Source of the DNA: Pedobacter glucosidilyticus | GTDB lineage: Bacteria; Bacteroidota; Bacteroidia; Sphingobacteriales; Sphingobacteriaceae | Direction: 5' to 3' | DNA length: 64,000 nt | Assembly: GCF_002483235.1 (NCBI RefSeq) | Contig: NZ_DLHN01000018.1 | Span: 62,001-126,000, forward strand | Shown: positions 25,294-34,679 of the stretch, piece after piece | How positions within the stretch are numbered: position 1 is the first letter of the stretch | Layout of the letters: each line of letters starts with the position of its first letter | Notes under the pieces: generated by a model | What the model was told of the DNA's origin: nothing | What the model saw: the letters and a program-made list of their open reading frames with translations, nothing else | Database searches by the model: none | Program-made: the position numbers and the translations under genes

Positions 25294-27828
25294 TTAATCT
25301 TTTAAAATACTACTTACCCTTCCTCCTCTGCCTTTACTATCAAAAGCTCTAAAGTTTACAGTTCCTTTATACAGAAAAGGTTTGGTGTATACTGTACTAT
25401 TTGCATCTGGCAAGCTGCCATCTGTTGTATATCTTAGGGTAAAACCCGGAAATTGAAAATTAGCTTTTATCCATCCGTTTTCTTTATGAATACCAACTGC
25501 AGGTATTCGATACTGATAACCACCATTTAAATAGTCTAAACGTGGTAGCTCTCTTTTACCCAAAAGGTTTACAAACCAATTCCAGTCTTGTGTATAAGCT
25601 TCTTGTGCCAATACACTATCTGCTGTAGAAGACCAAACAGGTTCGGCAGCCCACGCTCTTTCTGCAAAACCTAATAATTTAGGTAATAGCATATATTCTA
25701 ATTGCTTCGGACCACTTATTTTCTCAGACCAAATTTGGGCTTGTAAACCAACAATATTGCTTTGTCCGTAAGCTGTTAAGCGTTCTTTATTTTTTAAAAT
25801 AGATTTATCTAACGGATTGCCTTGTAAATCTTCTTTAGCACTTTTATAATAATCAAACGGATTGAAATAGAAAGGTTTATCTACATCAACATAAGAACCC
25901 CAATATAAACCGGGTTCATCAGCGTCTTTTTCATAAGCCAAATCAAAATAAAAATTTGTTACAGGAGCTAAAATAACTTGATAACCTGCATTGGCTAAAC
26001 GGTATGCTAAATCTTCTTGTCCCCAACCCCAAACGTTATTCCATACATAGGTATGAAAATTTTGTGTCGTAAAATCTGGGTTAGCGATATAATGATTTTT
26101 ACCATCTAGTTTAGTTTTACGCATAGCTACTTCTTCCCAACCAGAAAGGTAAAAGCCTTTTTGCTTTAAGATGTTGTTGGCTTTTGCCAGATAATAGTAC
26201 CATAAATCATCATACTCTTTGATGTTTTCTTTTTGCATAAGGTTTTGGATAGCTGGCGATTTTTGCCATACACCCGCTGGAACTTCATCCCCACCTAAAT
26301 GGATGGTTTTTAAAGGTGCATCTGCTTGCTGATACATAGCTATAATTTCATCCACAACTTTTTCTATGAAGGTATAAGTGGATGGTAAGGCTACATTCAT
26401 GACATTATCACGATAGCCCTGAACAGATTTGTATATAGAAATATCTGCTGTATCTCTTAACAAATAACGCTTAGCTTCTAACGGATTACCTGCTTTCATG
26501 AAACGCTCATATCTGGCATCCATAGCTTTTATAGCTGCTCGGGCATGTCCAGGAGTTTCTATCTCGGGGATGATATTGATATGTCTGGCTTTTGCATAGC
26601 GTAAAATTTCTAAAAAATCTGCTTTGCTATAAAAACCACTTCCGGGGAAAGCACTAGTATCTGGTCCTGAACCATAAGCAGGTTGTAAATTTTGCTTATC
26701 ATCTAAAGTATGACCTCTTTTTGCTCCTATTTGCGTAAGTTCTGGCAAAGCAGGTATTTCTAAGCGCCAGCCTTCATCATCATTTAAATGGAAATGCAGA
26801 TTGTTTAACTTATAAAGTGCCATTAAATCTAAAACTTTTAATACTTGAGCCTTAGTTTGGAAATTTCTGGCTACATCTAACATAAAAGAGCGGTAACCAA
26901 ACCTCGGCTCATCTGTAATTTCTACAGCAGGAATAGCAATTTGAGTTTGTTTTGCTTTCCAAACCGATAAAGGCATCAGCATTTTTAATGATTGTATGGC
27001 ATAAAAAGCACCTGCTGTTTGTGTTGCCGTAATGATGATAGAATCAGGTTTAACCTTTAGCTGATAGGCTTCTTTTGCTAAACCATTTACTTTTTTAAAG
27101 ATGATAACAGGTGTTGATACATCTTTATTAGTTGTCAGTTTTTTGCCTAAAAACTGGGCAATATCATCTTGCAAAAGTTTAGCCTCATGACTAAAAAATT
27201 CATCAAAAACTAAAACAGTTTTTGCACTTAAAACAAATTGCCCTTGTAGTTTAACAGTATTTATTGGAGATGGTAAAATTATCCTACTGGCTGATAATGT
27301 TTCATTTTTTATGGCTTCATTCTTTTGATAGATGGATGCTGGAGATAATTTCAATTTAGCTTTCTCTTGATTTGGAACAGCATTAATTTTGAAATTTACA
27401 ATGTTATAAGTTTTTTTTGGATCCTTATCAAAAACCAAGTATAAGCCTCCTGGTCCATCAGAATAAGTTAAAGCTTTACCTTCTGCCACATAAGTGATTA
27501 CACTTTTTGTTGCAGGTAAAACGGCTTTGAAATTTGCATGAGGTGTTAAACTACAAAACTCACCATTAATAGTTGTTATAATAGCATTTTTAGTAATTAC
27601 TTGGGTAGCCTTTCTAGGGTGCGAAAAATAAAGCTTCCAACCGCTGGCTGGCAAAATTTGTTGGCTTTTATTATGGATAATAAAAGATGCTGTAAACTGA
27701 TTTTTACCTTCATAATTATTGGATAATAAAGTCCACTCTACTTCTAATTTGTTTATGTCTATGGGTTGTGCTTTTAAACCAAAACCTGATAGTAGGATTA
27801 AACAGCTTAAAAATATTTTATTCATCAT
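25294..27828 (-). CDS. GH20 beta-N-acetylhexosaminidase
   Basis: This 844-residue secreted enzyme has a signal peptide, an N-terminal carbohydrate-binding domain of the CHB_HEX type (about 25-155), the GH20b alpha/beta domain (about 180-300), and the catalytic barrel from SFMLDVARNFQTKAQV and LHFHLNDDEGWRLEIPALPEL to WGSYVDVDKPFYFNPF. The catalytic Asp514-Glu515 pair is in IHLGGDEVPAGVW and works by substrate-assisted catalysis. A C-terminal sandwich (LRYTTDGSLPDANSTVYTKPF) completes it. It removes terminal GlcNAc or GalNAc. It is the last gene of the PUL 2 minus-strand run, 60 bases after the propeller gene. It could also be independent of the PUL 2 substrate. The start may be either of two adjacent ATGs. 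Confidence 0.95.
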   Translation of the reverse strand: MMNKIFLSCLILLSGFGLKAQPIDINKLEVEWTLLSNNYEGKNQFTASFIIHNKSQQILPASGWKLYFSHPRKATQVITKNAIITTINGEFCSLTPHANFKAVLPATKSVITYVAEGKALTYSDGPGGLYLVFDKDPKKTYNIVNFKINAVPNQEKAKLKLSPASIYQKNEAIKNETLSASRIILPSPINTVKLQGQFVLSAKTVLVFDEFFSHEAKLLQDDIAQFLGKKLTTNKDVSTPVIIFKKVNGLAKEAYQLKVKPDSIIITATQTAGAFYAIQSLKMLMPLSVWKAKQTQIAIPAVEITDEPRFGYRSFMLDVARNFQTKAQVLKVLDLMALYKLNNLHFHLNDDEGWRLEIPALPELTQIGAKRGHTLDDKQNLQPAYGSGPDTSAFPGSGFYSKADFLEILRYAKARHINIIPEIETPGHARAAIKAMDARYERFMKAGNPLEAKRYLLRDTADISIYKSVQGYRDNVMNVALPSTYTFIEKVVDEIIAMYQQADAPLKTIHLGGDEVPAGVWQKSPAIQNLMQKENIKEYDDLWYYYLAKANNILKQKGFYLSGWEEVAMRKTKLDGKNHYIANPDFTTQNFHTYVWNNVWGWGQEDLAYRLANAGYQVILAPVTNFYFDLAYEKDADEPGLYWGSYVDVDKPFYFNPFDYYKSAKEDLQGNPLDKSILKNKERLTAYGQSNIVGLQAQIWSEKISGPKQLEYMLLPKLLGFAERAWAAEPVWSSTADSVLAQEAYTQDWNWFVNLLGKRELPRLDYLNGGYQYRIPAVGIHKENGWIKANFQFPGFTLRYTTDGSLPDANSTVYTKPFLYKGTVNFRAFDSKGRGGRVSSILKD

Positions 27829-27888
27829 GATTTAATTTAGGTATTGATATCATCTTACAGCATCTTTTAAAACAAACGCTTGTTTAAT

Positions 27889-29841
27889 TTATGGCGTATA
27901 TTTCCATAAATCGGTATTTTTTTTAAAGTATATATTTCCTAAAGCATCCACAGCTAATAAACTAGCTCCTTTATCTAAAATGGTAACTTCTTTAGTTTTT
28001 GGGTCGAGTTTAAAAAAGTTATTATTTCCTGTCCCATAAATCATCCCCGAAGGATGGATAGCTAAGAAAGCACTTCTCCAGATATGGCTTTTAAAAGGCG
28101 GAAAATCATATAATTTATAGGTTGATTGTACTTCTTTTTTAACAGCATCGTAAATAAACAAAGTACCATCGGCAACTCCCCAAATGTGTCCATCAGGTCC
28201 GTTCATTAAGCAAGTTATCGCAGTGGCATTAGGTACAGGTACTAATTCATGAGTTTTCATATTCTTATCTAAATCCCATGAGAAAAGAACCGCTTCTTTT
28301 GTGGCTGGCAAAATACCTAAACCACCAGAAATGGTTGTACCTACTAAAATTTCTTTGCCTGTATAAGCTAAACTAGAGATAGCTTGTTGCTTTATTGGCT
28401 CATGAAAAGCTTTTAATTCTTGCGTTTTCACATCAAATGTAATCAAAGAACCTCCTAGCTTACCATACTCAGGTATCATTCCAAAAACCATTTGCTGGCG
28501 TTCTGGAATACTTAATACGGCAAAAGATCTACTTTGTCCTTCTATTTCACCAAGCTTTTTTGGATTATTAGCTTTCAAATCCCATTTCTGTTGCGTATGG
28601 TATTGGTAAAATTTACCTTTTGGATAAATTCCGAAATAGATATTTTCGCCTTGTGAGGCCATACCTTCGGTTTGATCTAAACCGGATAATCTGCTTTTCT
28701 GACCACTCACCGGATGGTAAGTTGCATGTCCGCCAGCTAAATACCCTCCCATCCAGATATTACCATCAGGACCGTAAAGCAAAGCATTGATAGGAATGGG
28801 TTGTGCCGGAATTGCTAATTTAGTCTTCTCTGAAGTTTTATTTTTAAGACTGTATTTAACTAAATTGGCTCCTGATGTTAATATATAAACATCATCTTTA
28901 ATAATTTTTATTGCATTAGCCGTACCAACATCAGCCAAAAGCTTCTCTGCTAAAGCAGCAGATTTTGATGCATTAAAACTCATTAAAGAACCTTTAGCTG
29001 TATAAAAAGCTGCTTTGCCTTTTTGATCCGAAGCGACAGCTTTCATGTCTATGTCTTGAATTTCTTGCTCTATTTGTTTGGTTTTTAAATTATATACCAA
29101 TGTAGTACTTCCGGCGGTTAAGAGCGCTAGAAGACGATCGGATCCGTTTTTACCCGGTATAATTTCTAAACTGTATACAAACTCTTTGTCTTGATATTTT
29201 TTGGGTAAAAGTTCCTTTTTTTCGCCGCTTATCGGATTAAGTTCTATTAAATGAGCATGAGAACCAATACCTGCATATAAAAGTCCGGTTTTGGCATGGT
29301 AGGCCAAGCTTCTTACATAATTCTCGCCAGCAACCAAAGGCCCTTTAGCAACATCAGAAAAACCATCTTTAGGGTGATATCTAAAAACCCTGCAGCCTGG
29401 ATAGGTAGCACCAAAAACTTCACCATCTTTACCTGCCGTAAGGTTCCATAAATAGGTTTCGCCTTTTAAAGCTGTACCCAAATCTTCAACCTCTTGTGTA
29501 CCGGGCTTGTGTTTAAAAAGATTACCACCTGCACCTGGGATATATAAATAACCATCACTAGCCTGTGCCATATCCCAAACACCATCAGATTCTGGTAAAG
29601 CTTTATCTAAAAGTAATTTTTTACTTTTAACATCAAAAGCCAGTAAATGAGCTGGCTCCCCTCTAACAACGGTATAAACCAAGGGGTTTCCTTGCGTATC
29701 TTCAACAAAGATACTTCCTTGTATCATGGCGGCAAATACTTGCGGACCTAAGTTAGTAAACTTACCTGTTTTAGGTTGCGCAAAAGCAGCCAAAGAAATA
29801 CCAGTCGCTATTACTAGCGTTAGCATATATTTTAAGTTCAT
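27889..29841 (-). CDS. Secreted beta-propeller protein (SMP-30/NHL-like, PUL 2)
   Basis: This 650-residue protein has a signal peptide (MNLKYMLTLV..LAAFAQ). The rest is a chain of propeller blades of the type GxDGxVWxxxY: SDGYLYIPGAGGNLFKHKPG, KDGEVFGATYPGCRVFRYHP, GPDGNIWMGGYLAGGHATYHP, GPDGHIWGVADGTLFIYDA, HPSGMIYGTGNNNFFKLDP, LGNIYFKKNTDLWKY. The length suggests two seven-bladed propellers. No catalytic motif or cofactor site is recognised, so it may be a lactonase-like enzyme or a binding scaffold. The gene begins 3 bases after the aldolase gene ends, so it belongs to the PUL 2 catabolic operon. A sugar-lactonase role would fit an oxidised-sugar pathway but is speculative. Confidence 0.7.
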   Translation of the reverse strand: MNLKYMLTLVIATGISLAAFAQPKTGKFTNLGPQVFAAMIQGSIFVEDTQGNPLVYTVVRGEPAHLLAFDVKSKKLLLDKALPESDGVWDMAQASDGYLYIPGAGGNLFKHKPGTQEVEDLGTALKGETYLWNLTAGKDGEVFGATYPGCRVFRYHPKDGFSDVAKGPLVAGENYVRSLAYHAKTGLLYAGIGSHAHLIELNPISGEKKELLPKKYQDKEFVYSLEIIPGKNGSDRLLALLTAGSTTLVYNLKTKQIEQEIQDIDMKAVASDQKGKAAFYTAKGSLMSFNASKSAALAEKLLADVGTANAIKIIKDDVYILTSGANLVKYSLKNKTSEKTKLAIPAQPIPINALLYGPDGNIWMGGYLAGGHATYHPVSGQKSRLSGLDQTEGMASQGENIYFGIYPKGKFYQYHTQQKWDLKANNPKKLGEIEGQSRSFAVLSIPERQQMVFGMIPEYGKLGGSLITFDVKTQELKAFHEPIKQQAISSLAYTGKEILVGTTISGGLGILPATKEAVLFSWDLDKNMKTHELVPVPNATAITCLMNGPDGHIWGVADGTLFIYDAVKKEVQSTYKLYDFPPFKSHIWRSAFLAIHPSGMIYGTGNNNFFKLDPKTKEVTILDKGASLLAVDALGNIYFKKNTDLWKYTP

Positions 29842-29844
29842 ATT

Positions 29845-30906
29845 TTACTTATCGTTTTTTAAAAATTCGCTTACAAAAGCGTCATCGTTTAAGTGTGGGT
29901 ATGCCTTATAAACACGATCTATTTCTTCCATTTGGCCATCAGAAAGTTCTTCTTTAGGGTTCAAGCACCACCTGCCTTCTAGTAAACCTTGTCTTCTTAA
30001 AACCTCATGAATTCCTGGTATACAGCCGTGGAAAGCATGTGATGGATCAAACAATGCGGCATTAACATCTGTAACTTCTATACCTTTAATCAGGAGTTCA
30101 TGTGCCTTTTGTGCTGTTGGGTTTGCCCGATGTTCTTTTATCTCTTCAAGTAATGCTACAGCTTTTTGTGTCCAAACTGCCCAATGACCTAATAAGCCAC
30201 CAATAAACTGTTTCTCAAAAGTTTTTCCTTCTACCTCAAAACGGTAGATAGTCAACAAATCAGCCACAATATTATCATCATTACCGGTGTACATCGCTAT
30301 TTTGTCTCTTCTTGAGGAATGGCTTACCGCCCTCATAACATCTAACGTTTGATAGCGATTAAAAGAAGCACATTTAATGGCTTCAATATTTTCAATCTCA
30401 GCAAATTGTAACCAAAAATCATAGCTAAATATTCTACCTCCTACAGATGGCTGTAAGTAAAAACCAAAAACTGGCATTACAGCAGCAACAGCTCTAACAC
30501 GCTCTAAGATTTGTTCCTCAGACCAGTTTTGTAAACCTCCCATACTTAGCAAGCCAATATCATAACCGTATTTTAAAGCTATTTCTGCTTCTTTAACGGC
30601 TTGTGCTGTTGGCCCACAAATACCTGCAACTTTGATAAAAGGTCGGTCTAAACTTGCTTTGGCAACTTCTTCTGACGCTAATCTTAAAACCGTTTCAAAA
30701 AGATTTACTTCTGGGTCTCTGATTTCAAACTGGGTAGAGTGTACACCAACGGCTATACCCCCAGCACCGCTGGACATATAATATCTGCTTAATTGTCTTT
30801 GCTTAAATTCGTTTAATGTTCTATCTGCATTTAATGCCAATGGATGAGCCGGAATAACCGTTCCAAAATGTAAATGTCTTTTTAGCTCTTCTGATAATAA
30901 TTTCAT
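29845..30906 (-). CDS. DapA/NanA-family class I aldolase-lyase (pyruvate-type), divergent
   Basis: This 353-residue protein resembles dihydrodipicolinate synthase/N-acetylneuraminate lyase. The Schiff-base Lys178 is in IEAIKCASFN and the proton-relay Tyr150 in FGFYLQPSVGG, with the 28-residue spacing seen in the family. The substrate-carboxylate loop, normally GTTGE, reads GVHST (residues 54-58), and the C-terminal 60 residues extend beyond the usual 300. It should cleave or condense a 2-oxo acid with pyruvate, but the odd loop makes DapA or sialic acid lyase activity unlikely. Its start overlaps the SDR stop by one base. A 2-keto-3-deoxy-aldonate aldolase role is my best inference from the operon. 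Confidence 0.8.
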   Translation of the reverse strand: MKLLSEELKRHLHFGTVIPAHPLALNADRTLNEFKQRQLSRYYMSSGAGGIAVGVHSTQFEIRDPEVNLFETVLRLASEEVAKASLDRPFIKVAGICGPTAQAVKEAEIALKYGYDIGLLSMGGLQNWSEEQILERVRAVAAVMPVFGFYLQPSVGGRIFSYDFWLQFAEIENIEAIKCASFNRYQTLDVMRAVSHSSRRDKIAMYTGNDDNIVADLLTIYRFEVEGKTFEKQFIGGLLGHWAVWTQKAVALLEEIKEHRANPTAQKAHELLIKGIEVTDVNAALFDPSHAFHGCIPGIHEVLRRQGLLEGRWCLNPKEELSDGQMEEIDRVYKAYPHLNDDAFVSEFLKNDK

Positions 30907-31922
30907 TAGAATTTACCTCCTCTTTCTTGAAAATGTGTTGCTTTACCAAACTCTTCACCACCTTGTTGTAACCAAGTTGCTGTGATATCTATAATTTCTC
31001 TTACCGTAACTTTAGGATAACCAAATAACCTGTGGCATTCTGATGCATTATTAAGTAATGCTGTACCTTCTGCTTCATAAATAAACTTAGGCTCTTTACC
31101 AAAAATTTTCCCGAATTGGTTGGCTATCCACTTAATTGACAGGGTTTCTGGACCTGTTACGTTTAACATTTTTGCTGGCGCCTCACAATGTAATAAAGAA
31201 CGTATAGCAATTTCATTAGCATCTCCTTGCCAAATCACATTCACGTTTTCTGTACGCAGGTCAATTTCTCTGCCTTCTAGAACAGATTTTGCAAGTTCCA
31301 TCATCACACCATATCTAAAATCTACAGCGTAGTTTAAGCGATAAATAAGTGTAGGTGTTTGATTTTTTTGAGAGAAATATTCAAATATACGTTCTCTGCC
31401 CAAACAAGACTGCGCATACTCACCAATAGGCTCTGGTGTAGTTTCTTCAGAAACACCGCCAGATGTTACAGGCACAAAAGGCAAAACATTACCTGATGAA
31501 AACGCTACGATATTTGAGTTTTTATATTTTTCTGCTACCCTACCCGGTAAATAAGCATTCATAGCCCAAGTAAAACCCTCTTTACCTGTTGTGCCAAATT
31601 TATTTCCAGCTAGGTAAATCACATTTTTAGCATCAGGGAGTGCTTGTAATTCTGCATCATTTAATAAATCGCAAGAAATGGTTTCTATACCTACAGCTTC
31701 TAATGCTGCTTTTGCTTTAGCATCAGAAAATCTCGAAACACCAATAATTCTTTTGTTTATACCCGCGGCTTTAGCTGCAGCAACAGCTAGTTTACCCATA
31801 CTTGGGCCCATTTTACCACCAATGCCTAAAAGAATAATATCTCCTTCTATTTTAGCCATATCAGCAATTAATGCTGCTGATGGTGCTAATAATTCAGATT
31901 CTAACTTTTCTAAATCTTTCAT
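30906..31922 (-). CDS. NAD(P)-dependent epimerase/dehydratase-like SDR
   Basis: This 338-residue extended SDR has the Rossmann glycine motif GIGGKMGPSMGK (residues 33-44), later YLAGNKFGT, VAFSSGN and the C-terminal substrate-binding part LNVTGPETLSIKWIANQFG. The canonical YxxxK is not clean; EYAQSCLGRERIFEYF is the corresponding stretch, where a Lys is replaced by Arg (YAQSCLGR), so catalysis may be atypical. Family members oxidise or epimerise sugars and sugar acids. It overlaps the aldolase start by one base and follows the transporter gene by 23. It probably acts on the imported sugar derivative before aldolase cleavage. Confidence 0.78.
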   Translation of the reverse strand: MKDLEKLESELLAPSAALIADMAKIEGDIILLGIGGKMGPSMGKLAVAAAKAAGINKRIIGVSRFSDAKAKAALEAVGIETISCDLLNDAELQALPDAKNVIYLAGNKFGTTGKEGFTWAMNAYLPGRVAEKYKNSNIVAFSSGNVLPFVPVTSGGVSEETTPEPIGEYAQSCLGRERIFEYFSQKNQTPTLIYRLNYAVDFRYGVMMELAKSVLEGREIDLRTENVNVIWQGDANEIAIRSLLHCEAPAKMLNVTGPETLSIKWIANQFGKIFGKEPKFIYEAEGTALLNNASECHRLFGYPKVTVREIIDITATWLQQGGEEFGKATHFQERGGKF

Positions 31923-31945
31923 TCGTTTCTTGCTTAATCTTATAA

Positions 31946-33160
31946 TTATTTAATAAATAGCTCGTAAAAATTCCAAATTGCCAAAGAGCTTAATAGTACT
32001 AAGCCTATAGCTCCGCCTACTTTAGCAAAACTATTATTCACATTTTCACCCATCATTTTCTTGTCATTGGCAATAGAAAACATGGCTATACCTATAATGG
32101 GAACTAAAAATATGGTAACACTTTGTGCAAAAATGATAAGTTCTAAAGGTAGCTTTCCAAAGATGAGAGAAATGCTGGCTCCGCAAACCATCACTAAAGC
32201 TATCAGTAATCTTACTGCTTTAGAACTTAATTTACTGCTATAACCCAAAGCATCGCCCAAAAGGCTACCGCCAACGGTAGCGTTACCAACCAATGATGAA
32301 AAAGAGGCACCAAATAAACCTGCTAAAAATAAATCAGCTGCGTATGTCCCAAATAATGGTTCTAAAGCTTTAGACATTTCTGATGCAGAATTTACTTTTA
32401 TTCCTTGCGGATGTAATACGGCAGCAGCACAGATGATGACAACTGCACTCATGAGCCCTAAAATATATATACCTGTTGCGCTTCTGTTTTTTTGAGGTTT
32501 GGCGCCAGGCTTTCTGCTTTCCTGTACCAAATAAGCCTGATAAAAAGCACCTACTATAGAAAAACAAGAAGCCATAAAAGCTATTAGCAAACCTGTTGAA
32601 CCCACTGGAAAACTTGGAATAAACCCACCAGCAATACCAGTTAAAGAAGGTTTACTCAAAAACAAAGTTGTTAAAAATGAGAAAAGCATCAATCCTACCA
32701 ATGCAATCATTAAACGTTCTAGGGTTTTATAAAAACTTCTAAAAAATAACAATGCAATGCCTAAGATATTGAAGACCAAAACCCATATCCAAGCTTTAGT
32801 ACCGCTGGCTTCTGCAATGGCAATACCTACCCCTATAGAGTTTCCTGCTTGAAAAGAAGTGGTGACTAAAAACACACCAAACCCTATTATTAATCCAGCT
32901 TTGTTACCCCATTTTACTTTGATTTGAGATAAGAGACTATTTTCGCTACTTAACCCTATACGAGCCCCCATATTGGTAAAAATGAGCATAAAGAAGATAG
33001 CAATTATAACCACCCAAAGGGTTGAGTAGCCATACTCTGCACCAAGTTTTGAAGTAATGGTCATTTTACTTGGACCAAAAACCAGAGCTGCTGTAATAAT
33101 ACCTGGCCCTAGACCTTTTAATAATTTCACCAGCTTATTTTGCTGATTTTGTTCTTCCAT
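31946..33160 (-). CDS. Divergent NRAMP-fold membrane transporter lacking the metal-binding motifs
   Basis: This 404-residue protein has about eleven transmembrane helices and the NRAMP opening LKGLGPGIITAAL. In true Mn/Fe transporters helix 1 carries DPGN; here it is GPSK (residues 29-32). Helix 6 normally has MPHN; here SIVGAFYQAYLVQ puts AFYQ (205-208) in that place. The metal ligands are therefore absent. It sits inside the PUL 2 catabolic operon, one base after the PQQ-type dehydrogenase gene and 23 before the SDR gene, so uptake of an organic solute, such as an aldonate, is more likely than divalent metal transport. Automatic annotation would call it a Mn2+/Fe2+ transporter. The fold assignment is solid; the substrate is unknown. 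Confidence 0.8.
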   Translation of the reverse strand: MEEQNQQNKLVKLLKGLGPGIITAALVFGPSKMTITSKLGAEYGYSTLWVVIIAIFFMLIFTNMGARIGLSSENSLLSQIKVKWGNKAGLIIGFGVFLVTTSFQAGNSIGVGIAIAEASGTKAWIWVLVFNILGIALLFFRSFYKTLERLMIALVGLMLFSFLTTLFLSKPSLTGIAGGFIPSFPVGSTGLLIAFMASCFSIVGAFYQAYLVQESRKPGAKPQKNRSATGIYILGLMSAVVIICAAAVLHPQGIKVNSASEMSKALEPLFGTYAADLFLAGLFGASFSSLVGNATVGGSLLGDALGYSSKLSSKAVRLLIALVMVCGASISLIFGKLPLELIIFAQSVTIFLVPIIGIAMFSIANDKKMMGENVNNSFAKVGGAIGLVLLSSLAIWNFYELFIK

Positions 33161-33161
33161 A

Positions 33162-34679
33162 CTAGCGGTTTTGTGCGATTTCTGTTTCGTTAATTTTAGA
33201 GGCCTGATTTCCCCAATTTTGTCTGATATAATTAAGAATATCTGCCAACTCTTGATCTTTTAAAAAAGCGAAACTTGGCATTTTCTGAGGGTTTTCCTTT
33301 CTATTGATTCCATTTAACACCGCTTTAATAAGACCTGTTGAAGGGCCATTTACAATAGCAGAACCTGCCAAAGCCGGAAAAACATCTTTTACGCCTTTTC
33401 CATCCGCCTGATGACAGGATACACAATAACTTTGATACAGTTGTGCTGCATTTAAGTGTTGTGGCGTTGCTTGAGCCTTTGCACCTGTTAAAGGCTTTTT
33501 TAATACCTTATCGGATATACTTATTTTTAATATCTTATCATCTCCGGGTAAGGGAAAATCAACTTGAGGTTTCCAATCTTTATTACTTGTTGAAATATAA
33601 ATAACACCGTTTGCATCCACACATACATCTCTCAAACGCCCATAATAATTCTCAAAAAATATCTCTTCGGATACGATAGTTTTACCCTCTTCATTTAATT
33701 TTAAAACACGTAAACTTTGACCTTTTAAGGTAGTTAATAGTAGGCTATTATTCCACTCGGGAATACTTGCAGAACCATAATACGCTATACCAGCAGGAGC
33801 AATTACAGGAGTCCAAGATTTAACTGGCTCTTTGGTGTTATTTGCCTGAGCAAAAACAATTTCTTCTGGTAAATTATGTAAGCCTTCTATAGCAGGCCAA
33901 CCATAATTTCTATTTTTTTCTATCAAATTTACTTCGTCCTCAATGGCATCTCCATGTTCAGATGTAAATACGTTTCCTTTATTGGTAACAGTAATACCCT
34001 GCATATTTCTAAAACCTCTGGCCCATACGTAACTTTTAGGATTTGGATTATCGGCTGGTATGCTGCCATCGGGGTTTAAACGCAAAATTTTACCATTCAA
34101 AAAGTTTAAGTCCTGAGATTCATCACCATGATAAGCGTCGCCAGTTGCCCAAAGTATTTTACCAGATTTTGAGAAGGTTATACGCCCTCCATTATGTGCT
34201 TTAAAACCTTTAACTTTCAACAACTCTTTTGGAGACTCCAGTGTATCGCCTTTAAAAGTATACCTTACCAATTTATTAAATACCAAAGTATCGGTTTTTG
34301 TAGTATAATGCACATATACATAAGGATTTTGCTTAAAATCTGGATGAACTGCCATGGCTAGTAAACCCGCAGTTCTTTGATGCCAAACTTCTGGTATAAC
34401 CAATAACTTTTTTTGTTGATGCGTTTCTAGATTGATACAAGATACAGCACCATATTGCTCTGTAAAAAACAAAAAATTATTATTCGTTATTGCAATATCC
34501 CAAGGTACTTCTAAACTATCTTGAAGAATTTCTACCTTTAAAATACTAGATTCTAGTTTTACATTATCTAAGAAAGTTAAATCCTTGTTTTCTATCCTAG
34601 AACAAGAACACCATACAACAGAAAGCAATATCATAAAGCTTAAAACTCTGTTTATAGGTGTGGTAGGTATAATTGGCAT
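33162..34679 (-). CDS. PQQ-type aldose dehydrogenase (GSDH family) fused to cytochrome c, lipoprotein
   Basis: This 505-residue protein has a lipoprotein-like leader (LSFMILLSVVWCSCS) and a glucose/sorbosone dehydrogenase propeller: LEVPWDIAI, RTAGLLAMAVHPDFKQNPYVYVHYT, KGFKAHNGGRITFSKSGKILWATGDA, GFRNMQGITVTNKGNVFTSEHGD, RNYGWPAIEG, LRDVCVDANGVIYISTSN. The His in the HNGGRI motif corresponds to the catalytic His of soluble aldose dehydrogenases. The last 100 residues are a mono-haem cytochrome c: CVSCH with the likely axial Met in KMPSF. It should oxidise an aldose to its lactone at the membrane and pass electrons to the respiratory chain. It is 1 base upstream of the transporter gene. No PQQ biosynthesis genes are in view. 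Confidence 0.9.
   Translation of the reverse strand: MPIIPTTPINRVLSFMILLSVVWCSCSRIENKDLTFLDNVKLESSILKVEILQDSLEVPWDIAITNNNFLFFTEQYGAVSCINLETHQQKKLLVIPEVWHQRTAGLLAMAVHPDFKQNPYVYVHYTTKTDTLVFNKLVRYTFKGDTLESPKELLKVKGFKAHNGGRITFSKSGKILWATGDAYHGDESQDLNFLNGKILRLNPDGSIPADNPNPKSYVWARGFRNMQGITVTNKGNVFTSEHGDAIEDEVNLIEKNRNYGWPAIEGLHNLPEEIVFAQANNTKEPVKSWTPVIAPAGIAYYGSASIPEWNNSLLLTTLKGQSLRVLKLNEEGKTIVSEEIFFENYYGRLRDVCVDANGVIYISTSNKDWKPQVDFPLPGDDKILKISISDKVLKKPLTGAKAQATPQHLNAAQLYQSYCVSCHQADGKGVKDVFPALAGSAIVNGPSTGLIKAVLNGINRKENPQKMPSFAFLKDQELADILNYIRQNWGNQASKINETEIAQNR

Noticed and set aside
31946..33160. Mn2+/Fe2+ uptake by the NRAMP-like protein
   Set aside because: Both metal-binding motifs are replaced, and the gene lies inside a sugar operon.
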